NCBI GenBank assembly: GCA_963377175.1
Contig: CAUJNA010003813.1
Coordinates: 305,580 to 369,579 of the forward strand
Length of the DNA: 64,000 bases
Direction: 5' to 3'
From: Effrenium voratum
Taxonomy: Eukaryota > Sar > Dinophyceae > Suessiales > Symbiodiniaceae
Shown here: one piece after another, positions 22,024-33,099 of the stretch
How positions within the stretch are numbered: the first letter of the stretch is position 1
Layout: each line of letters starts with the position of its first letter
The notes under the pieces: model-generated
What the model saw: only the letters and a program-made list of their open reading frames with translations
Database searches by the model: none
Told to the model about the DNA's origin: nothing
Translations under genes and position numbers: made by a program

Positions 22024-23735
22024 TCATTGCCACGAGCCAAACATGAGGGATTTGACATCCGGCCTCATATTCTCTGCTCCTCTGTGCAGGCACTTCATAA
22101 CTTCGAAAGCTAGGAAGATTTGAAATGTGAAGATTCCAACTTTCACCATGCGGTCGCAATCATGGACTGTGCAACATTGCGGTGGGTCCAGGCGGTGGTA
22201 GTTGCTCCCCATCTGCAAATCGGATGTAAAACCAGCTTCAAAACAAACTGCTCTCCAGTATGGCACTGCTGTCCTTTGGGAACGCTGAGACACTCGTCTG
22301 TGGAAGAGCAGAAACCCACTTGTCATCTTGTCAACCAACGCGAACACCGCCACCAAAAGCAACCCCTTCGCTACGCTAGAAAACAACAGTTCTGTCCCGT
22401 TGGCACCATTCCAGCTGCGTGGTCCGAACTCATCATTGTCATGGTCCAACATCCAACTGCCCCAAAAGGTACAATTGTTCTCAGTAACAACCTGATCTCC
22501 TCAAGATCGACCAAGGGGCACGCCAATCAACGATACGTCGAGCTCCGTCTGGAAAGTGGTTTTGATTGTCAGCTTCTCCCCCTCTTGAGGATTTTTAGGA
22601 AGGTCTTTCATCCACTCCGTGCGGCCAAAGAAGCGATGGAAAATATCCAATGCATGCAGCTCAATCGCAATGCGACAAGCGACTCGGTCAATCTGCCCTT
22701 GTAATCTGGCACGCCATTCACTTTCGCCATGAGACCACAAGTCTATAGCTTGAAGGACGCCCATCACAATGTCTTCCACCCACTGCTGAATTGTTGGCGC
22801 TGTCAAATCTGCCAGAAGTCCACATACCCGGTCTTGCACCCACACCAACCCATCTTTGACGGCTCTTTGCGCAAATGTGTCAAACATTGTATACCAGCAG
22901 CGTGCAAAATATCATTGACAAAAGGACGTGCCGCAGACACAATGTAGTTGGAAGCTGGCCGTGCCCAAAGAGAGTTCACTGCATTCAGGATGGAATTGAA
23001 AGGTTCTTTGAAGATTATGGTTAGCGCACCCAGTTCGGGCAACACCTTCTGAAGGACCCATTTCTCCAAAATGCCGCCAACCGCTTGCAGTATCCAAGCG
23101 AGAAGCCCTTCCAGAAAGTGGTCTGCAACAAAGCGCACAATCAAGAAGGACAAGTATCGTACACTGGTGTAGCCCAAATAAACTAGATGTGCCATGTCGC
23201 TGATTTTGCGAAGGATTGCCTCGAGCCCACTGTGCAAGGCGTCAGCAAGTGTGTCCTTGGCGAACCTCTCCAAGAAATGCGAGGCCACATGAACCACGGC
23301 GTTCACAAGCAGTTTCCCTAATTCACAAGATTCTAAACGATCTGTTAGATGCTTCCGCGACGACTTGGCCTGGACAAGGAAACTCATGAACTCAGAGAGC
23401 ACCAGCTTCTCTACAGAACCAAAGATGTCCCAAAGCTCCTGCATGCTGTGTCCCAGTGAGTGCAAGGAAATCGCACCATCCAAAGCTGAAGATAACGCCC
23501 CAGAGACTGCAAGCAGCTGCTGCCAGTGTAGCAACGCGCGGTTTGCATCCACTTGGAATGCGGAGTGGGCAGCTTTCGGTTGTGCGGAAAGTGCCCAAGC
23601 TCCGAAACCACGTGGACTGAGCAGAAGGTTGATGCTTGCGGTTTCGTTGTCGAATGGAGTTGCGTCCGCAAAGGTCTTACAATTCAGGATGAGCAAGCCG
23701 CACAGGAAAGAGCCATGCATTGCAGTTCGATTCAT
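22024..23735 (-). CDS. Secreted or membrane protein, unknown, broken by a frameshift and a TGA
   Basis: The first frame opens at 23735 with a signal-peptide-like start (MNRTAMHGSFLCGLLILNC). About 270 residues of amphipathic helices follow (VHVASHFLERFAKDTLADAL, FVADHFLEGLLAWILQAVGG). Near 22890 a one-base shift moves the reading to the frame starting MFDTFAQRAVKDG at 22887. That frame runs to a TGA at 22503-22501 and then stays open in the same frame to 22024, giving two more hydrophobic segments (LLFSSVAKGLLLVAVFALV, VGIFTFQIFLAFEV). The whole would be about 570 residues. The TGA could be a CGA-to-TGA change, an error or recoding. Family not recognised. Confidence 0.6.
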
Positions 23736-24121
23736 CTTTCAAGGCTACCCTACAATGAACATCTGCTTTGGGTTACAGGTGAGCTTGGTTTCTTCCAACA
23801 TGCTTTAGCCAGCGCAAGCGTCGCATTCTTGAGCTACTGCAAATGTCGCAGCAGGTACGTATTGGAGCTCAAATGTCCCGCCAAATCAATGCTTCAGCAC
23901 TGGAAACAAAGAGTTGGAAACTGTGCACACGGTGCACGCGGATATGCTGAGGTTTGCAACGTCAGGACCCAAGCTGTACAATCTCATTGGGAGGATCAAG
24001 CTCAGCTGCAAATACCCACGCTCCTCTCCACATGAGCCATGTAGCCCATTCTGCAAGATCTCATTTCCTTGTCCCTCGCAGCCATGGCCCACCCCCGGCC
24101 TCTGCGCGCTGCCTTTACCAG

Positions 24122-24214
24122 GCCTTGTGCTTGGCCTTGACGTGTGGGCAGCTGTACCAGCTGCAGGTCCTGCTGGGCGTGCAGACGGGCAGGCCGTTGC
24201 TAGACTCTTCATAA
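24122..24214 (+). CDS. Possible terminal exon, unknown protein
   Basis: A pyrimidine-rich stretch ending CTTTACCAG is followed by an open frame (ALCLALTCGQLYQLQVLL) to a TAA at 24214. The segment is helical and rich in GC-ending codons. An antisense reading with a GTAAAGG donor also exists, so strand is not certain. Confidence 0.3.
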   Translation, partial: ALCLALTCGQLYQLQVLLGVQTGRPLLDSS

Positions 24215-24219
24215 TCCCG

Positions 24220-24960
24220 AGTGGGACACCACCACAACAAGGGAACCCGCTAGAATACACTGTGAACAACCCAGGAGATTTCTGAGTGGTTCGCCTTTCA
24301 GCTCGCCGAAAGGATGGATTGTTAACAATCGCCAGCAATAGCAAGCTCCAAAGACTCCCCGACTGCACCTGGGATCTGTTGTAGAGTCATTCACTGCACG
24401 AATTTGAAGGCTCCTGACCGCTATGCAACGTGCAACCACTTGCGTCCCCCTGCTCCAGCTTTGCACTTGGTCAAATCCAACCTCCCCCCCCCGCTCCACT
24501 GGCTTCGTCAAATCCCAGCTCGCATTGTTGACCTGGACAGGTCACGCAAAGCATGTCTAAGTCAAAGAAAGCAGTCTATTGGGTCAGCAATGGTCTTAGA
24601 GTGTGCGAACCTGATTCTGAAGGTGCGATTGACTGCGATGCGCTTGGTACCTCTTTTGCTGCTCTGCTGTTCAGTGATCCACTCAGGTGTTGAACCAGTG
24701 AATCCGAGTCGCCAACCTTGACCATCTGAACCTATCTGCGCATGCAAAAATCAGCATTGACATCGGGAAACTTCTGAAAAGATTTCTTAGCTTGGCTGCT
24801 CCAGACCTCAATGTCACCAAGAATGTGCTTTTTTGAGGCTTCCCTTTTCTGGAGTCCGGCCAAACAAAAGCACGAGCGCAAAACAAACTACATCCTGCGC
24901 ATCCGATATTTTTCCCAAAGGCATTGCCAAGGGTTCTCCAGTAAAATCGCCAGGCTTATC
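24220..24960. other. No supported gene
   Basis: No frame with recognisable features or good splice context; a C-rich run at 24484-24493. Confidence 0.45.
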
Positions 24961-24965
24961 ACACA

Positions 24966-25085
24966 ACCAAACTTGCACGAGCCAACTTGCTCGAGAAATC
25001 GCACAGCCAAACTTGCGCGAGCCAACTTGCGCGAGAAATCGCACAGCCAAACTATGACGAGCCAACTTGCACGAGAAAGCTCGCG
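24966..25085. repeat. Minisatellite, period about 39 bp
   Basis: Three to four imperfect copies built on CAACTTGCGCGAG, GAAATCGCACAGCCAAA and variants. Copies differ by single bases such as CTCGAG versus GCGCGAG. Confidence 0.8.
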
Positions 25086-25129
25086 CAAGACATGTGGACA
25101 CAAAAGTAACTAGTTTGTCTCTGAAGGAG

Positions 25130-25490
25130 GTGCGGTGGGACCGCACCCACTCTGCAAAAATGACACCCTCTGCGCGGATTGAAGTGGTCGATGTCAAAAA
25201 CCCGCGGGCTTTCTACGATTTCTGATTTGGATGTGCGACCCTCTGCGGGGATTGGCGTGATTGATGTCCAAAAACTGAGGACTTTCCACGATATCTGATT
25301 TGAACGTGCGACCCTCTGCGGGGATTGCGTGGCGTCTACGACATCTGATTTGAACCTCTGCGCGGATTGGCGTGACTGTGGTCGATGTTCAAAAGCTGCG
25401 GACCTTTTACGATTTCTGATTTGAACACGCCTGCAGGGATTGGCGTGGTCGATGTGCAATATCTGAGGGCTTCTTACGATTCCTGATTTG
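25130..25490. repeat. Degenerate tandem repeat, period about 70-90 bp
   Basis: Four to five units share CCCTCTGCGGGGATTGGCGTG, a GTCGATGTCCAAAAACTG-like segment and TTCTACGATTTCTGATTTGA. The phrases recur near 25165, 25240, 25310, 25360 and 25430 with indels. Confidence 0.8.
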
Positions 25491-25514
25491 AACGCTGTTA
25501 ATACAATTTGTCCA

Positions 25515-25590
25515 AGGGCTTGACAGTTTGTCTAGTGGTTTGCATGCCTGCTCTTTGAAGCGAGCAGCCCCGGGCTCGAATCGTGGTTGG
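25515..25590 (+). ncRNA. tRNA-like fragment (possible SINE head)
   Basis: GTCTAGTGGTTTGCATGCC resembles a tRNA D-arm/A box, CTTTGAA a Gln-type anticodon loop, and GGGCTCGAATC a T-loop/B box. Anticodon and T stems do not pair well, so this is not a working tRNA gene. It may be the tRNA-derived head of a SINE, or chance similarity. Confidence 0.3.
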
Positions 25591-25659
25591 TCTCCGCGGC
25601 TTCTAAGGCAGCGCAAAACCAACTCGCAAAGTGCTCTTTCACAGCTCCGGCTACAATTC

Positions 25660-25910
25660 GCAACTTTCAAAGACGAAAGTAGTACGCGAAGTACAATTTC
25701 GCCAGCTTTGGCTGGAACATCGCAATCAGTACAAAACTCTTGCGCGAAGTACACTTTCAGAAAGGCTCCGGCGTAAAGATCGCAACTTTTAGGAAAGAAC
25801 TCTTTGCACGAAGTACACTTTCAGAAGGCGGCTGGCAGATCGCAACTTTAAACTACGAAGTATTACACGAAGTATACTTTCGCAGGTCTGGATCCACAGT
25901 TGGAATCATG
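25660..25910. repeat. Degenerate tandem repeat with GCGAAGTACACTTTC core
   Basis: Four or so units of about 60-70 bp combine CGAAGTACACTTTCAGAAGG, GGCTGG and AGATCGCAACTTT. Units near 25685, 25745, 25810 and 25870. Confidence 0.75.
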
Positions 25911-25984
25911 CCGAAAGGTTGCTGTGTTGTGGTCAGTGCGACGGCTATAAAAAATCAGCAGCTGCCACGTGCACATAAGAAGGA

Positions 25985-26012
25985 AAGAAAACACACACAC
26001 ACACACACAGGC
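25985..26012. repeat. (AC)n microsatellite
   Basis: Alternating AC after AAGAAAAC. Simple repeat. Confidence 0.9.
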
Positions 26013-26579
26013 ATGAAAACAACAATCACTTGCGATTATGCTTCCGGGCCACTCGTGGTTCTAGATGTTGTTTTTTTTTGGGGGGTGTCCTGGCATTTGG
26101 AGTCGAATGGGCTGAAAGTCAAGCCAAGGTTTCAACATGAATGTCTTGCAAAAGGACATGCGAAGTCTGGTCTAAGTGCAGTTCGCGGAGCGTTGCGTCA
26201 TACAAATGCCCTATACAGTACCAACTTTGAACCAGATCTGCTTGAGGGTGGAGACCAGTGACCAGATTTCCTGTTCACGCTTCGCATTTGATCTCAAGCA
26301 AATGCGATTCAATTGGCCAAGGGAGCCAAACCTGGCGAAGCTCCTGCTTCAGTGGTGCCAGCTCGCATCAATTAGATTTGCAACGAGGCTCACAACATTC
26401 CGGGGATTCTCATAAACAAACCGACTGGCAAGCACTGGCAAGTTGTCAGTGCGCACAGGGCATCAAAATCCTACGGATACGCTGCAGTTAGCATGCCACA
26501 GGGATGCCATCATCTTGAGCCGAAATCATGCTGGGATCTTTCTTGGTCGCTCTTGCTCCTATGCATGACTCGCCTTGAT

Positions 26580-27103
26580 TTTGACAAACTTCGGCATCCA
26601 TCCCGGTTGCCTGCCTCTTGATCCTGGAGGAACAATCGCTGCCGGTAGTGTGGAGTTCCAATCCTTGGGAGCATTGTACTGGATCTTTTGCGGGGATCGA
26701 CGCAATCGCGGAACGTGCTGCTCGGATTCAGAGGAGCAAGCTGGGCAAGGCTTTGTGAGCGACCACACCTGAAACAAATCTGCCCGCTGCAAGTTATTTG
26801 CATAGAAAGGCATTGCCACCCAGCAAAGGAGGTCCATGACTGAACACCTCACGATCGTCGGCAGCCATGTCTGAAATCATTGTCATGCCAGCCCTTGGAG
26901 CATGGTGTTACCAGGCACAGTGATCCTGGCCTCTTACTTGGCATCAGCGCAAACGGCCATGCAACGCTTCGATCGCTGAGGCTCAAAGACTCCAAATGCA
27001 TCTTCAGCTGCTTCCCGAAGTTCTGGCCGCTCGCCATGCGTCTTACAGCCTCTGCATCAAGGCTGGCCACCACGTTCCCGGAGACCGCCAGCACGCGCAA
27101 CAT
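26580..27103 (-). CDS. 5' exons of a protein with a ubiquitin-like N-terminus
   Basis: An ATG at 27103 opens MLRVLAVSGNVVASLDAE followed by a helix through KQLKMHLESL. From memory, this resembles the beta-grasp start seen in many dinoflagellate ankyrin or WD proteins (L.V..VSGE.VA....E, then V..LK..L). A second minus-strand segment near 26660-26590 (HYRQRLFLQDQE) resembles the continuation of that fold (P.FRQRLLL.G). Splice sites joining them are not settled, and anything downstream is not recognised. Confidence 0.4.
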
Positions 27104-28136
27104 GGCGCATGACGGCTCACCGAGCGGGCCTGGATACTCTTGAGAGGCTGAAGACGGGCAGGCACGATGCAAAGCAGTTGGATCTAAGAAGGCTGATGCA
27201 ACTACTGGGGTGCTGCTGGAGTGAAAAGCTTTGCCAAGGGGCATCTCCGTGCCACGCAAGACATACAGAAAACAGCTCAGCGCTTTTTTGCTCTTCCTTC
27301 TGCGTCCCTCGCCGCCAGCGCCCTGGCAGTGCCTTGGAAGACTTCTGTGACCCATCTGGGCGGTCAACGTTCAAATCTCGAGCAACAACATCCAACACAC
27401 ACTGAGCTGATTGCCACCTATCGATGAGCTCATTTCGAATACAAACAAACCACACGAAACACGTCAAGTTGTGGGATGCTGTATCAAACGAACGCGGCCA
27501 AGAGCTCCTTTATGTGCTCTCTACCCTCTTGCGTGTCACCTCGATACCGAACCCGCCTCTACCTCCTTCAGCGGCGCGTCCCCATCTTCAGTCCAATGCA
27601 GGGAGCAGCTCTGGTCGGCACCCTGCAATGTGATGAATAGGATTCTCTGCTGGCTTGGTACTGTGGATAAGCCACCCAGCGGACAAGGTGTGGTTCTGAG
27701 GGTCAAAAAGAGCCCGCGTACACACACATTCTGCATGCTTCCCGTCCAAACAAGCCTAACACGGCCAACACATTGGAGCAGCATGCCTTGGCCACTTCCA
27801 CATCCGCGTGCATCTGCAAAGTGAATTGCACCCGCTCTGGAAGCATCTCCTGCCAGTCAGGGGGATGGACTCTGTGGCAATCCTTTGCTCAATGTTAAAA
27901 GAGGCATTCTTTCAGAGCCAACCTGGCCACATGGGGCAAATAACTGCCCAAGGCTTGCTTGAACATACGTCCCGATCTTGACGCTCGCCGTTAGGCAAGT
28001 TGTTGTGTCGTGCAAATGACTCAGGGCTTCCTTTGATGGTTTGCATTGGCCTGGGGAGAGGAGAACCCCTTGCCTTCTTGACTCCCTCCCTCCAAACCAC
28101 CCGAAAGAGATGAGTGAACACCTGAGAGATTGTTTT

Positions 28137-28202
28137 CCTCATCTCGTGGTTGCGCATAGAGCCACTTCTCCCGCAGCGGCCCCCCGAGCGCCACCAGCAT
28201 AC
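28137..28202 (-). CDS. Possible short exon, unknown protein
   Basis: After CTCGGACAG the frame reads MLVALGGPLREKWLYAQPRD. A competing frame over the same bases is also open. Weak evidence. Confidence 0.22.
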
Positions 28203-28794
28203 CTGTCCGAGGCACATTGGAGGACCGCTTCCATGGTCGAAACTCAGAAATGGGAATCATCCAAATGGTCGTGTCTTTCTTTGAGGGTGCCGGCGTTTTG
28301 TGGCTTGTAAAGGCAATTGTTGGGGCTACCTATTTTAAGGCAAACCCACACTACCCCACTCCACGATCAGGTGGTACTGTACTAACGCCAAGTACGGTCA
28401 AGCATGGTCAACATGAGCAAGCAAACAAACAATCGCAACAGAACGACAACTCCAATCTGGCCGCTGCTATGGTTTTATTTTATTTAAGATTTTGCCTAAA
28501 GGGAAAACACATCCGAAAAGGGTGCTGGTTGCTATATAGTGTTTTCCAGCCCCGCAACACACAAAACCATGTTGTCTTTTCAAAATTGTTTTGCAAGCCA
28601 TACTTTGCAGGGTGCCACACAGTGTGCTTGTGTAACAGGTCACTCAAAGTTTTGACTTCAGCCACCAGGGTCAGCAACATGCGACTCACAATAACAGTTT
28701 GCCCTTGAGCAGGGTTTCCTGTTTGATATTTTCAGCAGGGCCTGGAAAGCTCAAGGCAGCCCAAGTCCAGACTAGGCACCATGAAGCAGACGCT

Positions 28795-28924
28795 TCCTCC
28801 ATGCAAGCCACTCAATAACCTGAACAAGTCTCTTGCCTTCTTTCAGCGGGATGTTCACAACAACCACCTCGCGGCGTCCACGGCCGTGGTACCAAGGAAT
28901 GCCGTGGATGTGGTACCTTGGGAG
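28795..28924 (-). CDS. Exon, unknown protein
   Basis: A strong acceptor (CCTTCTCCTGTCTTTCAG) ends at 28925. The following frame reads LPRYHIHGIPWYHGRGRREV and then VVVNIPLKEGKRLVQVIEWL, with balanced codons and no stop for about 45 residues. Family not recognised. It may belong with the minus-strand exons at 29265-30318. Confidence 0.45.
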
Positions 28925-29264
28925 CTGAAAGACAGGAGAAGGCACTGTGTTTCATGCAATGGTGCGAATGAATTGTACCTGTGGTTGTTGTAGGCGCAGC
29001 AGCCAACAAGCACAAATCTGACACTTGAATCGCGGCAGTGAAACAATGATTCTAAGCAATGATTCTCAGGCAATCATTGCTCATGCAAACCATGTGAGAT
29101 CAGTGTTTACGGAATCTGTCCAGTGATGTGACTGGGCGGCGATTCAGGCGTGACCAGGCAACTGCCAACACCAACACATGTCGGGAATCTAGGTGCATCC
29201 CTTGGATCGGCCCCACTTGTGAGCCCAACATGTGCGGTTTCCCGGCTCACCCCTCACACCAAGC

Positions 29265-29480
29265 CTTCTCTATCAAAAGGCCGCTGGAAAGCTGCTGGTC
29301 TGTGCATTCTACAAAATCCTTGAGGAAGGCTAGACGAACTGACGTTCGCTTTGAATTCCTGAGAAGCTCCAGGACCACGTCTTTCCATGGCTGAGGCACA
29401 ATCTCGTGGCGCCGACCGCCATCAAGCCGATGACCGAGTCCTTGCTCCACCCACAGTGCGTCGCATAGGTATGGGGGCCG
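29265..29480 (-). CDS. Exon, unknown protein
   Basis: Open minus-strand segment with PQPWKDVVLELLRNSKRTSV and VRLAFLKDFVECTDQQLSSG, ending at a plausible GTGTGAG donor near 29265. Composition is that of a folded helical protein. No family recognised. Confidence 0.4.
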
Positions 29481-30013
29481 TCCTTGAGGTGAACTCCTTC
29501 GGATGTTTCGTCAACGCTATTTGCCTTTCAGATTTCAAGCATGGTGAGTTCTGTTTCAGTTTGTTTTAGGCATACCAGCCCTTGCAGGATTACTGAAGTG
29601 ATATTAGCCTGTCACTATACAGAAGCATGTGAATAGGTGCACTCGACAAGTGACAACTGGTCGATCGAAACTTCCTCTGCTGTCAGATATGCAAAGTTTG
29701 AAGGGACAGTTCTTGCAGAATGACACGTCTAAAATTGATTCCCAGGGTGTGCACTGACAAGTCTACTGCAACTACAGGGCACGCAATCCTGAGGTATGCT
29801 CTTCGGACACCAAAGACCAATGCCTGCTACTGGTGCGTGAAAAGCTCCTGCTTGGTTGCCATCCCTCTGCGTCGTCAGTCACCCAACACTGTTTGCGGCA
29901 ACAGTCGTTGTGCTCTCATTCATTCAGCAGAACTTGGTTGACAGCAACCAAACTTAAGTTGAGAGATGTTTCTCAGCACCTTGACATTCTTAAAAGCGGG
30001 CCCCACTAAACCT

Positions 30014-30318
30014 AGAACATAATTGCCATTCAACATCGGCAAATCAAGCTCTTTATGATATGATGATTCCAAGTCTTTGGGGCCAAACATTTGTGATGAC
30101 TCAATGACAAGCAGGTGCGTAGTCGAATTGAACCCAATTCTCCGGACGCCAGCTGCGACATACGTTGTCGCAGTGGCCTGTGAGCAAAGCATGCTCCGCA
30201 CCTACGTGAGCAACCTGGTAACCTATGGAGAGACGAGACCCGGGATTCTCCACGCTCTCCCGAGCGAAGGAGACAGCACCCACGGCATTGCCCGGGTTCG
30301 TTTTGTCAAGGCGCAGTC
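30014..30318 (-). CDS. Two exons of an unknown protein with a very short candidate intron
   Basis: Exon 30318-30215 follows CCAACAG and reads GLRLDKTNPGNAVGAVSFAR through SRLSIGYQ. The next open segment, 30177-30014, follows TTTGCTCACAG and reads ATATTYVAAGVRRIGFNSTT, then HLLVIESSQMFGPKDLESSY, with a GTTTAG-type donor. They join in phase only if the 37 bases between them (GTTGCTC...CTCACAG) are an intron, which would be unusually small. No family recognised. Confidence 0.42.
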
Positions 30319-30519
30319 CTGTTGGTCCGGTGGAAGGGGTCGATGCTTTGCAAGGCCAAGCTGCATTTTTTAAGGACTCGTTGCCAGCATGACACGAAAG
30401 CGGGTTCCCGTTTTTGGATGGCTTTCAGTTGAATTTACAAGAAAACCCAACCTGAAGAGGTTCCAACTTCTTGAGGAACACCCATTTCGGCAACCCATTT
30501 CGGCAACCCCGGGCCCCCC

Positions 30520-30628
30520 TGACCCTCTCCTGGCGGCTCCCAGCGGCACATCGCCCCGTTGAAGGGCGCCGCAGACGCTGCGGAGGCGCTTCTTAGGAGC
30601 TCCTTCGCGACAGCGCGCGCGAGATCAA
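30520..30628 (-). CDS. Possible exon, unknown protein
   Basis: Minus-strand frame reads FDLARAVAKELLRSASAASA then APFNGAMCRWEPPGEG, GC-rich in third positions. The other strand also has an open frame here and no clean acceptor is visible because the hairpin at 30637 lies directly upstream. Confidence 0.28.
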
Positions 30629-30636
30629 ATGAGTTT

Positions 30637-30737
30637 ATACCCTCCCACCAATTAACATGGAATCTGAACAGGGGTAAAAGGAAAATGATCTTCCAGAACC
30701 CCCCTGTCAGGTTCCACGTTAATTGGTGGGAGGGTAT
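30637..30737. repeat. Imperfect inverted repeat / hairpin, arms about 37 bp, loop about 26 bp
   Basis: Left arm 30637-30674 (ATACCCTCCCACCAATTAAC...) and right arm 30701-30737 are reverse complements with three substitutions and a one-base indel. Size fits a small foldback element or a precursor-microRNA-like hairpin. The sequence alone does not separate these. Confidence 0.8.
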
Positions 30738-32103
30738 CTTTTAGTTGGTACTGGTTTCAAAGGGAACCCAACAGGAAAACCAAGATCCATTTTGGGGACC
30801 GCTTGAACAAAAAGAAAGGGTTCTGAGAACCCCCAACAAATGGTGGGGAGGGTGGGCATAATTCCAGCCCATTTTCATTGAGTCATCCCCATTGACGGCG
30901 CCATTTACGCGGACTGTTTGCGTGCATACAGTGAAGCACCTAGTGCATGTTACGCAAAACAGATCAAGACTTCATGGAGCCCCGTACCAACTTCAACAGG
31001 GTCAAACGCACACCAGGTCTAAACAACACAGACAGGGTATTGCAAAATGGAATGTCATTGAATACACAAGGGAGCGCACGGGGTCAATGAGGTCAACCAT
31101 CTTGCCCGCCGTCCTGAAGCATTCTGACATGACATGTTGTTGGTGGATTCTGCTGAAACTGCAGCGATTTGGTGAGCTTGTGAAATGCCAAGGTGCTATG
31201 CCTATGAGAGGCTCTTGATCGAAACTGGCATCAACAGGAGGAAAACAGGAATGCTATGCACAGTTACTCTAACAGCGTCTCGCTGTCTTGCTCCTGAATC
31301 TTTGGTGACAGCTTCTGGCCCGGGTGCACACGTGGCGGTGCCACCTTGGCGAGCCGACTATCTCTTGCATGGTGTGTGTGTGTGTGTGAGATGGAAGCTG
31401 ATCAACACCGATCACCGTCGTTCATCTAGCTTTACTACAGCCTGCTTGCAGGTGCTCGTACATCTTCCAACCAACACCACCTATTGCTCATGCGCTTCTT
31501 TGTCCTAGACGTGGCCTGAGTCGCTCATTGCCGAATTCACAAGCGCAACGCGTCGCTTGTCGCCCCACTTTGCCCTGTGAAGGAACTTGGTCCTTTGGCC
31601 ACAATTGGTCTGCAAAAGACCAAACCCGCTTTTCCCCGCAACAGAAGGTGACAGGATGATGGTCTTGGCTCACTTCACTGATTGTGGGAAAGACCGGGAA
31701 TCTGGTGATCAGTGCAACCCCTGCCCTGCAATTGCCACAAACCGGCGCTGCATGCGGCCGTGCTGCTCGTCGCGTGTCTCGGTAGTTGTAGTCATTGCAA
31801 AGCCAGGCTTCTTTGTGCCGCTCGTTGAACTGAGTGAAGGTCCCATCCTGGGTAAGTCGGCCAGACCAAGTCTTGCCAGCTCCCATTCTCCGAGTCAACA
31901 GATTGTTCTCCAGGGTTGACGCAAAATCAACCAAATCCCCATCCCCATTAAAATCCCTTGGATCCTGCCCCATGAAGCATGGTCGAATACGTCGAACACC
32001 TCACTCATTCACTTGTCACCTTCAACAAATTCGCTTCAATTGTCCTCGAGTCCTCGAGTCCTCGAACCGAGTCGCTCGATCGTCGAGGCGCGGGATTCCG
32101 CAC

Positions 32104-32230
32104 CTGGCGCCGCGGCTGCTCGTAGTCCACCGCCCCAGGCAGCGTGGCCTGCTGCAGCGCGTAGACCGCCGACCGGTTGAGGAAGCCAGGGATGACCTCG
32201 CGGCTGGGCTCCGTTTGGGCGATGGGAAAG
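32104..32230 (-). CDS. Exon with clear splice sites, unknown protein
   Basis: Acceptor TACTTTCTGCAG ends at 32231. The 127-nt exon reads FPIAQTEPSREVIPGFLNRS then AVYALQQATLPGAVDYEQPR, and ends CGCCAG before a GTGCGG donor. One of the better-supported exons here, GC-rich at third positions. Family not recognised. Confidence 0.5.
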
Positions 32231-32956
32231 CTGCAGAAAGTACAAACACCTGCAACATGCGCAACGATTTTGGAAGTGCCCAGTTTTGGAAATTTGCCAG
32301 GTGGGCATTCCTGTTGTATTTCCTGGTGGCAAGTATCAGGCAAAATATCTTTGATCGCGCGGGCCCACAAAACCAATTCGATGTTCATAGGGTGCCGGTC
32401 AAGGCAACACGTCAGAACAACACCACATGAGGTTCGCGCTGTTGGAATTGTGTGGCTTCCAAGCTGCGGAGTAGCATGTACTCGAGTGCCATGACAAGAC
32501 TTGCTGTGCGCATGGTGAGTGACAGTTGCAGCGATACCTGTGGGAATGTAGTGCAATGGCAACACTTGCAGCAGCATGTGTGCAAACGTATCCACTGACT
32601 TGCTCAGCAAGTCTTAGGATCATTGAACGCCATCTTGACACCTAAATAACACATTCTCCTGTTTTTTCCAATGCTGTCCCGCAAACACTCCAACAAAGCT
32701 CCATGTGCATCCGAGTCGCCAGCAAAGATGTGTCCTTGCAGTGCCAGTGCCCAGAAACCAACAACATGACCGAGCACCCTGTGCTCCTCAAGTCTGAGTT
32801 TGGCCCGGCACGACTTGAGTATCCTTGGTCAATACCTACTTGGAGCCTCACACCACGTACTTCATTGCAGAAAACACCTGACGGGCTCAAACACCGTCCC
32901 GGGCTGCAATGAAAGAGTGCAACAACATGGTCAAGAACCCAGAGGCACTGCTGCAA

Positions 32957-32984
32957 GGCTTCCATAGCTCAGTTAGTTAGAGCT
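32957..32984 (+). ncRNA. tRNA 5'-half-like fragment
   Basis: CTTCCATAGCTCAGTTAGTTAGAGC strongly resembles the D-arm region (A box) of a tRNA. No matching T-arm follows on this strand. Probably the head of a tRNA-derived SINE or a tRNA pseudogene. Confidence 0.45.
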
Positions 32985-33063
32985 TGTTTCTTGCCTCTGT
33001 GGGAGCATTGTTTCCAGGCGTGTCTTGTGTGTGAAGCTGTGTTAATGCTTCAGGCGCAAGGAA

Positions 33064-33093
33064 ATGCACCTGCCGGGAGTCGAACCCGGGTGC
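33064..33093 (-). ncRNA. tRNA 3'-half-like fragment (T-arm plus acceptor strand)
   Basis: On the minus strand CCGGGTTCGACTCCCGG forms a perfect T-arm (5-bp stem, 7-nt loop), then CAGGTGCA, much like the 3' end of tRNA-Gly. The 5' half needed to pair with it is absent. It faces the 5'-half-like fragment at 32957. Confidence 0.5.
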
Positions 33094-33099
33094 CCTTGC

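Noticed and set aside
26514..26530. Second spliced-leader-like stretch (ATTTCGGCTCAAG on the minus strand)
   Set aside because: One mismatch within only 13 bases and no link to a gene start; chance is likely.
31488..31973. 161-codon minus frame with DFNGDGDLVDF, EF-hand-like
   Set aside because: Only one partial calcium-loop-like motif with position 12 not Glu, and no splice-site support. Kept out of the gene list.
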